The notes under the pieces were generated by a model. That model searched no databases, was not told the DNA's origin, and saw nothing but the letters and a program-made list of their open reading frames with translations. From the NCBI GenBank assembly GCA_017302575.1, contig JAFLDD010000001.1, forward strand, positions 124,001 through 188,000: a stretch of DNA of 64,000 nucleotides, given 5' to 3'. Numbering within the stretch: the first letter of the stretch is position 1; each line of letters opens with the position of its first letter. Made by a program: the position numbers and the translations under genes. Positions 8,428 through 17,048 of this stretch are shown piece by piece. Origin of the DNA: Alphaproteobacteria bacterium. GTDB taxonomy: Bacteria; Pseudomonadota; Alphaproteobacteria; Rickettsiales; UBA3002.

Positions 8428-10434
8428 ATGGTGCGAGCTTCGGTCGTTGCAGGTGTGTTTTTTTATGGTGCTGCAGCGTATGCTGCTGACGTTGCGTCAT
8501 TGCCTAATAACGCCCCCCTCATGCCAGATGCACCCCTTGCCATCGACATCCACACACACGTTTCCGATGAGCGCCTAAATAATCTGTTCATTGAGTTGAA
8601 CGGAGCGGATATCACTCCCGAAGTATCGCTTGATGGTAGGCGTGTTAGCTATCGCCCCGAAAGTCGCTTACCCATTGGCGATCACATCGTGCGTATTTTT
8701 GAACATGTTGGTGACGAACACTATAACGAAGTACAACGGTTTGTCGTGCGCGTGCGTGGCAACGGCGCTAAAGACGCACAAGTCTGGGGAACAGCGAGCG
8801 CGCAATATAATTACTTGCTGCATGACGATCTTGAACCAAAATATACGGGCATCACAGGCGTAGACCCACATAGCGGTTCGGGATACCTAGAAAGCAATGC
8901 CGTTGCTGGTGGCCAGAATTGGGATGCAAGCATGCGTCTCACCGGAAATTATGATACCAATGAGCAGTTGAACCTCGACAAAGAGCGTGGGCAGCTTGGC
9001 GAGTACTTACTCACCGGGCGTACGTTCACTGAGGATATGACGGCGACCTTGCGTTTGGGTAACCACAATACAGGTATCTCCAATCTACTCATCGATCAAT
9101 TCAACCGGCGCGGCGGTTCGTTACAGATTGATGCGCTTAAGTCTCTCAAACTTACGGCATTCTCGCAAGACCCAGCTTATGCTATCGGCGACAATAATCT
9201 CACAGGCGTGCAAGATGGCAACCAACGCGTCAGCGGATTTCATGCACAGTATTATCCGCTGGGTGAAGAAACACATTTCTTTGTCGAATCTGCTTATACC
9301 TATGGTCAGGGTCGTGAATATGGCGGGTATGGTGATGCGCTGTTTGATGCCACCCAGAGCAAAGGCCGTGGCTGGATGGTAGGTAGTGAGTGGCAAGGCC
9401 TAAAAGACCAATTAAATCTACGCGGTGAATTCGCCAACACCGATTTTGATTATGATGGGGAAGCAAACGACCTTAGTGCTATTAACGACGATGCCGTGCG
9501 CGGACGCAGCATCATTGCGCTGATTGGCGACCTTGACCCGCGCACGTTTGATGCCATGGGCTGGTCGCTTACGCTTGATCGTCAAAAAGTTGGTAGTTTC
9601 TTCCACTCTATGGCCAATAGTAATTACGCTGCCGATCAAGATCGCTATGGCGTCACCAGCAATTTTTTCCATGAGAGTTTGTCCATCACGGGCGACCTCT
9701 CAACATCCGACAATAACGTCAACAGTATCAGCACCATTCCCACAGATCGCTCCAATAGCGCATCCGTCCAGCTAAGCGTATCACCAGAGTATTTCGGTAG
9801 CGCATGGGAAAAGAACGATTGGTTCACCTACAGTAGCTTCAATGCGGGTGCCTATAGTACACAACAAGACCGCAAGCAGACACCCGCAACATTTAATGGT
9901 CTGGATATGCAGCAGCATATTTCTGGTGGCAATGCGGGTTGGAGCACGGCGTTTGGTGAAGAACTGACGCTGAACCTATCGCACAGCTACAGCAAATTCA
10001 CCGACGATGTGACTACAGATAACGACCAAGATTCAGGGCTTTCCGAGTTAGCCATTACCTACACGCCGAATGAACGTTTCAGCATGACGCCTTCCTTGCA
10101 ACATGAGCGCCAGCATTTCAAAACGTTGGGCGACCGCAGCAATTATTTTGCGGCGGTGGATATGAACTATATACTCATTCCAGATACATTGACGAACCAT
10201 AGTTATGGCTCGGTGCAGCTAAACGATTCAGGTGATGAAGACAGACAATATAATGCCTCGACGGAGCTTTATTGGAACATTCGACAGGCAGATAAAAACC
10301 ATATCGGCTATGGTATAAGCTGGAGCGCTAATTATCAGCGCGTCGAAGAGAGCGCGAATACCTTCCGCTTTGATGCAGGCGAGCAATTCACGACGTACGT
10401 TTCCTTTAAAATCAACGCCCCTTACGGATGGTAG
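8428..10434 (+). CDS. Exported outer-membrane beta-barrel-like protein
   Basis: A 668-residue protein starting at 8428, where GGAG precedes the ATG and a signal peptide ending AAYAAD follows. In-frame codons back to 8227 overlap the divergent gene's start and are unlikely. Residues about 25-110 resemble an Ig-like beta-sandwich (LIVRIFEH-type strands). The rest is a long run of alternating polar and aromatic strands (YGQGREYGGYG, FNAGAYSTQQD, WSANYQRVEES) that fits a large beta-barrel and ends in an aromatic residue (GW). I do not recognise the family. It is coupled to the next gene, which suggests they form one envelope assembly. Confidence 0.6.
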   Translation: MVRASVVAGVFFYGAAAYAADVASLPNNAPLMPDAPLAIDIHTHVSDERLNNLFIELNGADITPEVSLDGRRVSYRPESRLPIGDHIVRIFEHVGDEHYNEVQRFVVRVRGNGAKDAQVWGTASAQYNYLLHDDLEPKYTGITGVDPHSGSGYLESNAVAGGQNWDASMRLTGNYDTNEQLNLDKERGQLGEYLLTGRTFTEDMTATLRLGNHNTGISNLLIDQFNRRGGSLQIDALKSLKLTAFSQDPAYAIGDNNLTGVQDGNQRVSGFHAQYYPLGEETHFFVESAYTYGQGREYGGYGDALFDATQSKGRGWMVGSEWQGLKDQLNLRGEFANTDFDYDGEANDLSAINDDAVRGRSIIALIGDLDPRTFDAMGWSLTLDRQKVGSFFHSMANSNYAADQDRYGVTSNFFHESLSITGDLSTSDNNVNSISTIPTDRSNSASVQLSVSPEYFGSAWEKNDWFTYSSFNAGAYSTQQDRKQTPATFNGLDMQQHISGGNAGWSTAFGEELTLNLSHSYSKFTDDVTTDNDQDSGLSELAITYTPNERFSMTPSLQHERQHFKTLGDRSNYFAAVDMNYILIPDTLTNHSYGSVQLNDSGDEDRQYNASTELYWNIRQADKNHIGYGISWSANYQRVEESANTFRFDAGEQFTTYVSFKINAPYGW

Positions 10435-10436
10435 CT

Positions 10437-11294
10437 ATGCGCATTCTTATAGTTGTGATTGCCTGCATGATGAGCCTCACCACAGCGCATGCCGATGTTT
10501 TGTCTGCTGATGCGGTACCCGAACGCAAAGAAGTACCTTTCACGCGTATGACTAACATAACCGTTGGCTGGCGGATAGATATTACACCCCCCGCAGGTGC
10601 AGTCACCATCACCTCAGCGCCAGGTGAGTTTCGTATCGGTGGTGTCACGGTTGCGACCACGCGCACGTTGTCGCGAACATTTGTCAATAATCCGGCTGGC
10701 GGAGTACTCCCGCTTATTATGGAAACGGTGGCTGTACCGCGTAGCGTCATTACCCGTGCACAGCAGCAAGATGCCGCGTTCAGCTACATGCGTGAATTCA
10801 CGGACGATAACGTTGTCTTCCAACAAGGAGAGATTGACTTACATATTACTGGTAATGCTGCAGGTGCGGTAGCGCTTTCCAGCCAATCACTTACCTTTAG
10901 TGACGGCAGTTCCTATCAGTCGGTAGCACAAGGCGCGCCGTTGCGCGCGGTAGCGAATCTGTTTGTGAACGGTACAGGCATCCTGCGAGCCGTGTGGGAA
11001 ATATCCGCCGATACTGGCACAAGCCAAAATACATTATGGCGTCCCTTACGTAATGTGACACGGCAAGTGGCAGGTACGCCTAATATTCAACTGACCAGCC
11101 CTGACTTGCCGACAGATATTCTCGGACGCATCCGCATACGATTGCGCATGGTAGACCCAGCTTCTGATATCAATACCACGATTCCATTCATCGATTACTT
11201 CGTGGTTGAATCTGTTGAGCGCACGACGCCTACTACCTTTAAACCCAAAGTCCGCGCTAAAGAGGGCGGCGGTATCCGTCATAATCACGAGTAG
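10437..11294 (+). CDS. Exported beta-rich protein of unknown function
   Basis: A 285-residue protein with signal peptide MRILIVVIACMMSLTTAHA. The ATG at 10437, 3 nt after the upstream stop, is preferred over one at 10428 because it leaves the signal peptide clean and has GGATGG upstream. The mature part is rich in beta-strand sequence with few charged clusters (TVATTRTLSRTFVNN, LRAVWEISADTGTSQ), consistent with a beta-sandwich. It has no motif I recognise. It probably partners the barrel-like protein encoded immediately upstream. Confidence 0.6.
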   Translation: MRILIVVIACMMSLTTAHADVLSADAVPERKEVPFTRMTNITVGWRIDITPPAGAVTITSAPGEFRIGGVTVATTRTLSRTFVNNPAGGVLPLIMETVAVPRSVITRAQQQDAAFSYMREFTDDNVVFQQGEIDLHITGNAAGAVALSSQSLTFSDGSSYQSVAQGAPLRAVANLFVNGTGILRAVWEISADTGTSQNTLWRPLRNVTRQVAGTPNIQLTSPDLPTDILGRIRIRLRMVDPASDINTTIPFIDYFVVESVERTTPTTFKPKVRAKEGGGIRHNHE

Positions 11295-11497
11295 ATTTAC
11301 CGACCCAAAGCTTGCTGAGTGCAGCCACTTCTTGGTATCTGCACGGCTATTTTTGTAGTAATTCTGCTAGTTCTCCCTTAATTGTGTGGGCATCAGTGCC
11401 AATACTGAGCGTACTGTTGCGACTAGTCATATCACACCACCAAATTCCCTTTATAGGTTTGTTATTTGAAACATTTTGAAACATTCCATTTTGTTTC

Positions 11498-11513
11498 TTA
11501 ATAGTTTTTTAAC
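11498..11513 (+). promoter_or_regulatory. CtrA-type site upstream of an RTX gene
   Basis: TTAA-TAGTTTT-TTAAC matches the full CtrA consensus TTAA-N7-TTAA(C). A weak -10 (TACATT, 11525-11530) lies 16 nt after the second TTAA start, the spacing seen at CtrA-activated promoters. The stretch 11295-11635 otherwise holds no gene. It also contains a 10-bp tandem repeat (TTTGAAACAT twice, near 11465-11485). The region is AT-rich, so chance cannot be excluded. Confidence 0.5.
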
Positions 11514-11635
11514 AAAATTTATGGTACATTTTATCTAATTTGGATGGCTTGGTGGGGGTTCTGCTCTGGCAAGCTTCTTGCATAGACCACGTAGACTAGA
11601 CTACTTCAAAAACAACCTTACAAAAGGACACATCT

Positions 11636-12889
11636 ATGACCAACACCATCTTCGGTACCGATAACAACGATAACCAGCGCGGCACAAAAGTGAATGACAT
11701 TATTTTTGGTGGCGCGGGGAATGATACGATGCACGGTAATGATGGTGATGATGTGCTCGATGCTGCGGACGGGGATGATAGTGTTCGCGGTGGTAATGGA
11801 AATGACACGATTTATGCAGCCGCAGGACATGATGTGATTCATGGTGGTCATGGCAATGATTTAATTTTTGGTGGCGCGGGCAACGACACGATTCATGGCG
11901 GAAGCGGCGATGATGTAATTGATGGCGGCGAGGGCAATGACCGCATTCACGCAGGCGACGGTAATGACACGGTTTATGCAGCCGATGGTGATGATTGGGT
12001 GAGTGCTGGAAATGGTGATGACCTGATTTACACCGAGCTGGGCAACGACACGCTGCATGGTGGTGCGGGCAATGACACGCTCGATGCGGGTGAAGGAAAT
12101 GACAGCCTGAATGGCGGTGACGGTAATGATCTAATTTTATCCGACGAGGGTGATGATTGGGCGCATGGCGGTAAGGGCGATGACCTTATGTATGGTGGCA
12201 TCGGTAACGATACGCTGCATGGCGGCCAAGGCAATGATGTCATTGATGGTGGCGCGGGTAACGACAGTATTCATGGCGGTGAGGGGGCCGACACGATCTA
12301 CGCAGCTGAAGGCGATGATATTGTTCATGGCGGCAATGATGATGACCTCGTTTATGGCGGCGCGGGCAATGATACGATTCATGCCTATCGCGGCAATGAC
12401 GTGATTGACGGCGGTGATGGCAACGACAGCGTGCGTGCTGGCGAAGGGAATGATACTGTCTATGCGGGCGGTGACAATGATACCGTCTGGGGTGCCCAAG
12501 GTAATGACGTGCTCGATGGCGGTTTCGGTAACGACAGCCTGATGGGCGAAGATGGCAATGACAGTATCTTCGGCGGTGAGGGTAATGACTGGATTGTCGG
12601 CGGTAAAGGAAATGACGCGCTGGCAGGTGGTGAGGGGGCGGATACGTTCTACTTCTCTGGCAAGAGCTTTGGTGCGGATACTATCACCGATTTCAGTGGT
12701 AGCTGGGGGCAGGGTGATGTGATTCACCTTAGCGGTGCTGGTTTCTCAAGCTTCACCTCGGCATTTGCATCACGCATCAGTTATGACACGCTCAATTCTA
12801 CAGCTTTGATTACGATTGCTACGGGCCATACCATCACACTAGCGGGCGTGACACAGACGCTCACGAGTAGTGATTTCAATTTCGGCTAG
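11636..12889 (+). CDS. RTX calcium-binding repeat protein
   Basis: A 417-residue protein made almost entirely of GGxGxDxxx nonapeptides from about residue 10 to 340 (for example GGAGNDTIHGG), which form a calcium-bound beta-roll. The last 75 residues (DTITDFSGSWGQGDVI onward) are a typical capping and type I secretion signal region, ending in a short hydrophobic motif. There is no N-terminal signal peptide, as expected for type I export. AAAGGA lies before the ATG. No enzymatic domain is present, so it is a structural or adhesive surface protein rather than a toxin. The exporter is not in the window. Confidence 0.9.
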   Translation: MTNTIFGTDNNDNQRGTKVNDIIFGGAGNDTMHGNDGDDVLDAADGDDSVRGGNGNDTIYAAAGHDVIHGGHGNDLIFGGAGNDTIHGGSGDDVIDGGEGNDRIHAGDGNDTVYAADGDDWVSAGNGDDLIYTELGNDTLHGGAGNDTLDAGEGNDSLNGGDGNDLILSDEGDDWAHGGKGDDLMYGGIGNDTLHGGQGNDVIDGGAGNDSIHGGEGADTIYAAEGDDIVHGGNDDDLVYGGAGNDTIHAYRGNDVIDGGDGNDSVRAGEGNDTVYAGGDNDTVWGAQGNDVLDGGFGNDSLMGEDGNDSIFGGEGNDWIVGGKGNDALAGGEGADTFYFSGKSFGADTITDFSGSWGQGDVIHLSGAGFSSFTSAFASRISYDTLNSTALITIATGHTITLAGVTQTLTSSDFNFG

Positions 12890-12947
12890 TTCTTGGCTGT
12901 GAGTAGGCTGTAATCGGGCTGATTTGGTATTTAATCAGCGTATTTTA

Positions 12948-12974
12948 TGGTTTATGTAAACCAAATATAAACCA
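12948..12974 (+). promoter_or_regulatory. Triple TAAACCA operator-like site
   Basis: TGGTTTA-TG-TAAACCA (12948-12963) is a perfect 7-bp inverted repeat, and a third TAAACCA lies at 12968-12974, 11 bp after the second. The arrangement is what a dimeric or oligomeric repressor would need. It sits about 40 nt upstream of the start of the two-gene unit at 13012-13883, in a position overlapping a likely promoter. The regulator is unknown. Confidence 0.45.
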
Positions 12975-13011
12975 ATCTATGTTATCCTGTTTTGCAGATA
13001 GGTTGAGTATT

Positions 13012-13233
13012 ATGGCTGATATGTCGCATTTTATTGTGCCTGCATGGTATAGCGAAGCAAAGAGCTTGGGTGAAAACGAGACTCAGCTTAAGGCGCGCAT
13101 CCGAACATTCTGTGAAGAGGCGGATAAGCGCCGTGTCAATAAGGTGCATGCGCCAACGGTGATTAGCGATAGTGTCATCGATTTAACATTCCAGATGTAT
13201 GAACAAGCGCTGACTATGGGCACGGAAGTATGA
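13012..13233 (+). CDS. Small hypothetical protein
   Basis: A 73-residue protein. The ATG at 13012 is chosen over 12979 because AGGTTGAG lies at a good distance upstream and the extension is not conserved-looking. It is predicted mostly helical (TQLKARIRTFCEEADKR) with no signal peptide or membrane segment. I do not recognise a family. Its TGA overlaps the ATG of the next gene, so the two form an operon controlled from the TAAACCA site region. Confidence 0.55.
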   Translation: MADMSHFIVPAWYSEAKSLGENETQLKARIRTFCEEADKRRVNKVHAPTVISDSVIDLTFQMYEQALTMGTEV

Positions 13234-13883
13234 GCGAAACGCCCTCTAAAATACTTCAAGAACATTTTAAGCCTATTCAATGTTCGAGTTTGCTAGAGCA
13301 TTGGAGGAAGCGTGCGGCAGGCCTTATGGACCGTGATGGTACGGATCCTGATTTTGAGAATGGTGGGCATGATGTTAAGGGTGACCCACTATTACAGCAA
13401 GCGATACGAGAAATACGCGATGGTTATTTTGTGCTATATAAGCACAAAGCAGAACTCGTCAAAGAACAAGCAAAACTCGCCAAACAAAAGAAACTGAACC
13501 CTAATAATGCTGAGTTGGACATTTCACTGGCTGACTTAGATGTTTCACTGGGTGATGCAGATTACGACCTCATACTTTGGAATAACAAGTGCTATGAGAG
13601 ATTAATATCCCCAAATTATGGTTGTGATATAGGCCAGCAGGTTGACCCAAAAGATGGGCTGGCCAAAAAAGATGCTTTCAGAATTGTAGGAACGATTATC
13701 GGCCGCTCATTAGATGCATTTGAGAATGCGTGCGGGAGAGAAGGATGGCGCCGTGTACAGGTGCCGCATCTTCCTGTCAATAAGACTCCTCAAGCCATTC
13801 AAAAAACGCGTAGTGAAGAAGCACCGGATTGGGTAGAGCGCCTAGGTGACCACACGCGTGAGTCTGGTGGACCTGTTGTCTGA
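13230..13883 (+). CDS. Hypothetical cytosolic protein
   Basis: A 217-residue, highly charged protein with a helical, Lys/Gln/Leu-rich middle (about residues 70-110, KAELVKEQAKLAKQKK) that could form a coiled coil, and no membrane segment. The C-terminus is Glu/Arg-rich and disordered-looking. No recognised motif. It overlaps the 73-residue gene upstream by an ATGA junction and is followed by dedA after 84 nt. The pair looks like a small accessory unit with its own operator. Confidence 0.55.
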   Translation: MSETPSKILQEHFKPIQCSSLLEHWRKRAAGLMDRDGTDPDFENGGHDVKGDPLLQQAIREIRDGYFVLYKHKAELVKEQAKLAKQKKLNPNNAELDISLADLDVSLGDADYDLILWNNKCYERLISPNYGCDIGQQVDPKDGLAKKDAFRIVGTIIGRSLDAFENACGREGWRRVQVPHLPVNKTPQAIQKTRSEEAPDWVERLGDHTRESGGPVV

Positions 13884-13967
13884 TTCTTCCCCTTGCCCTT
13901 GCTCTATAAAGACACTACATAGTCTTGGCCTAATAACTGACTAGGTCATTGAGTTCGGGGGTTGCGC

Positions 13968-14594
13968 GTGGATAGCTTTACGGAATGGTTGCACCATATC
14001 GCGGATTTGCTGGTGCAATTTGTGCATCATCTAGGATATTTTGGCATTTTTATCATGACTTTTGTCGAATCGACCTTTGTGCCGATTCCTGCCGAAGTCA
14101 CCATGATACCCGCAGGCTACCTAGTGCAACAGGGTGAGATGAATTTTTGGATCGTTCTCGCATCGAGCATTATTGGAACAGTGGGTGGCGCATACTTCAA
14201 TTACTGGCTCGCTAAGCGTTATGGACGTGATTTGTTCATTCGCTACGGCAAATACTTGATGATGACGCCAGAAAAGCTGGAGAAGCTTGAGCGTTTCTTT
14301 GCTAAGCATGGCGTGATTTCAACATTCACTGGTCGTTTGCTGCCTGGTATTCGCCACTATATTTCGTTCCCTGCGGGTCTGGCCAAAATGGATGTAAAAA
14401 AATTCGTGGCATACACCGCGCTTGGTGGTGCAATCTGGATGACGGTGTTGCTGCTGTTGGGCTATTATATTGGCGAGAATAAAGAGCTCATGACGCATTA
14501 CCTGCCGCGTATCAAAATCATCATGATTTCTATCTTGGTACTTGGTGCAGCCATTTATATTTGGCGTCACAATAAATCAGAACAATCTAACTAA
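13968..14594 (+). CDS. DedA/VTT-family membrane protein
   Basis: A 208-residue DedA-family protein. The GTG at 13968 follows a GGGGG ribosome site with good spacing; the TTG at 13962 is too close to it. Visible family features are the reentrant segment FVESTFVPIPAEVTMIPAGYL (shown in part) and FTGRLLPGIRHYISFPAGLAKM, followed by membrane helices at the C-terminus. DedA proteins include undecaprenyl-phosphate and phospholipid flippases that need the proton motive force. It converges on feoB and overlaps its end by 8 nt. Confidence 0.9.
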   Translation: MDSFTEWLHHIADLLVQFVHHLGYFGIFIMTFVESTFVPIPAEVTMIPAGYLVQQGEMNFWIVLASSIIGTVGGAYFNYWLAKRYGRDLFIRYGKYLMMTPEKLEKLERFFAKHGVISTFTGRLLPGIRHYISFPAGLAKMDVKKFVAYTALGGAIWMTVLLLLGYYIGENKELMTHYLPRIKIIMISILVLGAAIYIWRHNKSEQSN

Positions 14595-16425
14595 GCACTG
14601 CCGATGCTATGTGGTACGTAGCTAGTGCTGCGACATAGGCAAGCGCTGTAAGGTAGAAGAAGCTAATCCACATGGTTTTACGGCTGGTCTCGCGCTTGAT
14701 AACGGCAAGCGTGGCAATGCATTGTGGTGCAAAGATATACCATGCCAAAAATGACAGAGCCGTAGGCAACGACCATGCATTACGCAACGTCTCGGCCAGT
14801 GAAGATTCAAGATTTGCATCGCTAATCGCATAGACGGCACCCAGCACAGCAACCGCTACTTCACGTGCAGCCATGCCTGGAATCAGCGCGATGACCATTT
14901 GCCAGTTAAAGCCAATCGGCGCGAAGAGTGGTGCTAGGAACTGGCCAATGATACCCGCATAGGATTTTTCGATAGGCTGCTCTGGGAAGGTGGAGAGAAT
15001 CCAGATGATGACCATGATGATGAAAATGGTTGTACCCGCGCGGCGCAAGAAGATCTTAGTACGCTCTAGTAAGCCGAAGACGATGTTGCGCCATGTGGGG
15101 ATTTTATAGCTGGGTAGCTCCATCACGAAGCTATCCATCACGTTTTGGAACGTGAGGCGTTTTAGGATGTAGGCGACAATCAGGCCTGAGATGAGGCCTG
15201 CTGCGTATAAGCCGAACATGACAAGACCTTGTAGGTTGAACCAGCCCACAGCGCGGTCTGGAATGAATGCGGCGATGATGAGCGTGTAAACGGGAATGCG
15301 CGCTGAGCAGGTCATGAGAGGCGCGATGAGAATGGTCAGTAAGCGGTCGTGCTCTGCTTTAATGGTGCGGGTAGCCATGATGCCAGGGATGGCGCACGCG
15401 AAAGAGGAGAGCAGGGGAATGAAGGCGCGACCATGTAGACCTACGCCACCCATCATGCGGTCAAGCAGGAAGGCGGCGCGCGCCATGTAGCCTGAATCTT
15501 CGAGTATGAGGATGAAAAAGAACAACACTAGAATTTGCGGTAAGAAGATAACTACGCTGCCGATGCCGGCGATGATACCATCAGCCAATAAGCTTTTGAG
15601 GTAACCGTCAGGAAGCGTTGCGTTTACCCACTCTGCAACCCACATCACGCCTGCGTCGATTTGGTCCATTGGCCAAGCAGACCAGCTAAAGACCGCCTGG
15701 AAAACGAGGAACATGAGACCAACCAGAATGGCAAGGCCAGCAACGGGGTGAAGCAAGAGGCGGTCAATTGCAAAGCTGGTGACAGCCGGAAGCCCATAGG
15801 CAACGCCTGCTTGGTCGAGATGTACTAGGGTTTGACGGTGCAGGTCGCGCATTTCGTTATTGGTTGGAATGGTTGCGCAGACGGTTTCGGGTTTTTTGTG
15901 GCCGCTTGCGAGCGTTGTATCTATAGCTTCTAGTAAGCCTTCGATTTGCCCACGACGCACGGCAACCGTTGGTACAACGGTGATGCCAAGGGTCTTGGAA
16001 AGTGCTGCGCAATCAATCTTAAAGCCGCGACGCTCAGCAATATCCACCATGTTTACGGCAAGAATCATCGGGATGCCGAGCGATTTCAGTTCGAGCGCAA
16101 AACGCAAATGGAGTTTCAGATTGGTTGCGTCAGCAACGCAGATGATGAGGTCGGCAATGCCAACGGAAGGTAGGCGGCCTAAAATCACATCGCGTGCGAC
16201 TACTTCGTCGGGGCTGTGCGCGCGAAGGGAATAGGTGCCTGGCAAATCGATGATGCGAACAGGGTTGCCGTTGGCTGTATGGGTCGTGCCCTCTTTATAC
16301 TCTACGGTGACGCCTGGATAGTTGGCGACTTTTTGGCGGCTGCCAGTCAAGCGATTGAATAGCGCCGACTTACCCGCATTAGGGCAGCCTGCAAGAATGA
16401 TAGTGGGGTAGGATTTTTCGATCAT
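14587..16425 (-). CDS. feoB: Ferrous iron transporter FeoB
   Basis: A 612-residue protein. The N-terminal G domain has the P-loop GCPNAGKSALF (residues about 13-23), switch region T in YPGVTVEY, DLPGTYSLRAHSPDE, and the NxxD-type motif AVNMVD. The membrane part has two Gate motifs with conserved Cys (SSFACAIPGIMATRTI and the APLMTCSARIPVYTL segment). FeoB imports Fe(II). It is shorter than E. coli FeoB (773 residues), mostly in the spacer and C-terminus, as in many alphaproteobacteria. It overlaps feoA by ATGA. Confidence 0.95.
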   Translation of the reverse strand: MIEKSYPTIILAGCPNAGKSALFNRLTGSRQKVANYPGVTVEYKEGTTHTANGNPVRIIDLPGTYSLRAHSPDEVVARDVILGRLPSVGIADLIICVADATNLKLHLRFALELKSLGIPMILAVNMVDIAERRGFKIDCAALSKTLGITVVPTVAVRRGQIEGLLEAIDTTLASGHKKPETVCATIPTNNEMRDLHRQTLVHLDQAGVAYGLPAVTSFAIDRLLLHPVAGLAILVGLMFLVFQAVFSWSAWPMDQIDAGVMWVAEWVNATLPDGYLKSLLADGIIAGIGSVVIFLPQILVLFFFILILEDSGYMARAAFLLDRMMGGVGLHGRAFIPLLSSFACAIPGIMATRTIKAEHDRLLTILIAPLMTCSARIPVYTLIIAAFIPDRAVGWFNLQGLVMFGLYAAGLISGLIVAYILKRLTFQNVMDSFVMELPSYKIPTWRNIVFGLLERTKIFLRRAGTTIFIIMVIIWILSTFPEQPIEKSYAGIIGQFLAPLFAPIGFNWQMVIALIPGMAAREVAVAVLGAVYAISDANLESSLAETLRNAWSLPTALSFLAWYIFAPQCIATLAVIKRETSRKTMWISFFYLTALAYVAALATYHIASAVLS

Positions 16426-16655
16426 AAGATTTCAACTGTGACGGTTGCTGCTTCGCTGCGACGCATAGCCACAACATGACCTTCAACCAAAACAGCGATA
16501 GGGTCGCGCCCGAAGGGGCCTTCATGCAGCAATGTGACTTCAAGCCCCTCGCAAAGTCCCATCTCGATGATTTTTTGTTTCATCGATTCATCGCTGGCAA
16601 TGGCGGTGATGCGGGCGCGGATAGACTTCTTAAGTTGTGTTAGTGGTATGGACAT
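16422..16655 (-). CDS. feoA: Ferrous iron transport protein FeoA
   Basis: A 77-residue SH3-like protein with the FeoA pattern: MGLCEGLEVTLLHEGPFGRDPIAVLVEGHVVAMRR (only part quoted here as MGLCEGLEVTLL and GPFGRDPI). FeoA binds and supports FeoB in Fe(II) uptake. Its stop overlaps the feoB start. The gene is the promoter-proximal member of the feoAB operon. No Fur box is obvious in the 37 nt upstream. Confidence 0.92.
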   Translation of the reverse strand: MSIPLTQLKKSIRARITAIASDESMKQKIIEMGLCEGLEVTLLHEGPFGRDPIAVLVEGHVVAMRRSEAATVTVEIL

Positions 16656-16692
16656 GCCCGTTCGCTACTGCAAATCATTCGCATGTGCAAGC

Positions 16693-16917
16693 CTAAACTG
16701 CTGCTAATTCTCCAGTTATTTGGTCAACTTCTATGACCCGTCCGTCGGGAAACCGTACGGCAGCAGAAGGGCATATTTCAGGGGTTTCTGGGGCAAAGGG
16801 TGCAGCTTCTAGCTGTGGGTCAAACCACGTAAAGCTATCGCCTTGAGCAGGTGGCGGAGGGCTTTCAGCCAGTTCGTGGATGGTATTGCTGGACTGGTCA
16901 ATAATAGTAATTTTCAT
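16693..16917 (-). CDS. Small hypothetical protein
   Basis: A 74-residue acidic protein starting MKITIIDQSSNTIHE at 16917; the in-frame ATG at 16956 adds an unrelated hydrophobic stretch and lies nearer the divergent promoter. It has a Pro-rich stretch (SPPPPAQG) and ends with VRFPDGRVIEVDQITGEL. No domain is recognised. It lies upstream of feoA on the same strand with a 37-nt gap, so it may be co-transcribed. A clear ribosome site was not found, which lowers confidence. Confidence 0.45.
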   Translation of the reverse strand: MKITIIDQSSNTIHELAESPPPPAQGDSFTWFDPQLEAAPFAPETPEICPSAAVRFPDGRVIEVDQITGELAAV

Positions 16918-16989
16918 GCAATTTATCTTAAACGACAGCCACGAAAAAATCTGCATTGCGGTGCGAAAAGTGCCTAAAAAACCTCACGA

Positions 16990-17007
16990 TTGTCATAAGG
17001 CTGTCAC
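16990..17007 (+). promoter_or_regulatory. PhoB/OmpR-type 11-bp direct-repeat box
   Basis: TTGTCAT-AAGG-CTGTCAC matches the E. coli Pho box pattern (two CTGTCAT heptamers, 4-nt spacer). It lies 41 nt upstream of the three-paralog operon starting at 17049. Unlike the related boxes elsewhere in the window, I cannot place a good -10 at the shared 21-22 nt gap (TGATAG at 17030 is weak). Confidence 0.6.
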
Positions 17008-17048
17008 ATTGGTGTGGCAGTGTGGAAAGTGATAGGAAAGGATTTTGA

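Noticed and set aside
11700..12640. Regular 27-bp periodicity that could suggest a CRISPR or satellite array
   Set aside because: The period corresponds to nine-residue RTX repeats in a coding frame, with no spacers.
12137..12727. Minus-strand ORF of 196 codons over the RTX repeats
   Set aside because: The repeat keeps several frames open; the product is a low-complexity shadow of the GGxGxD repeats.
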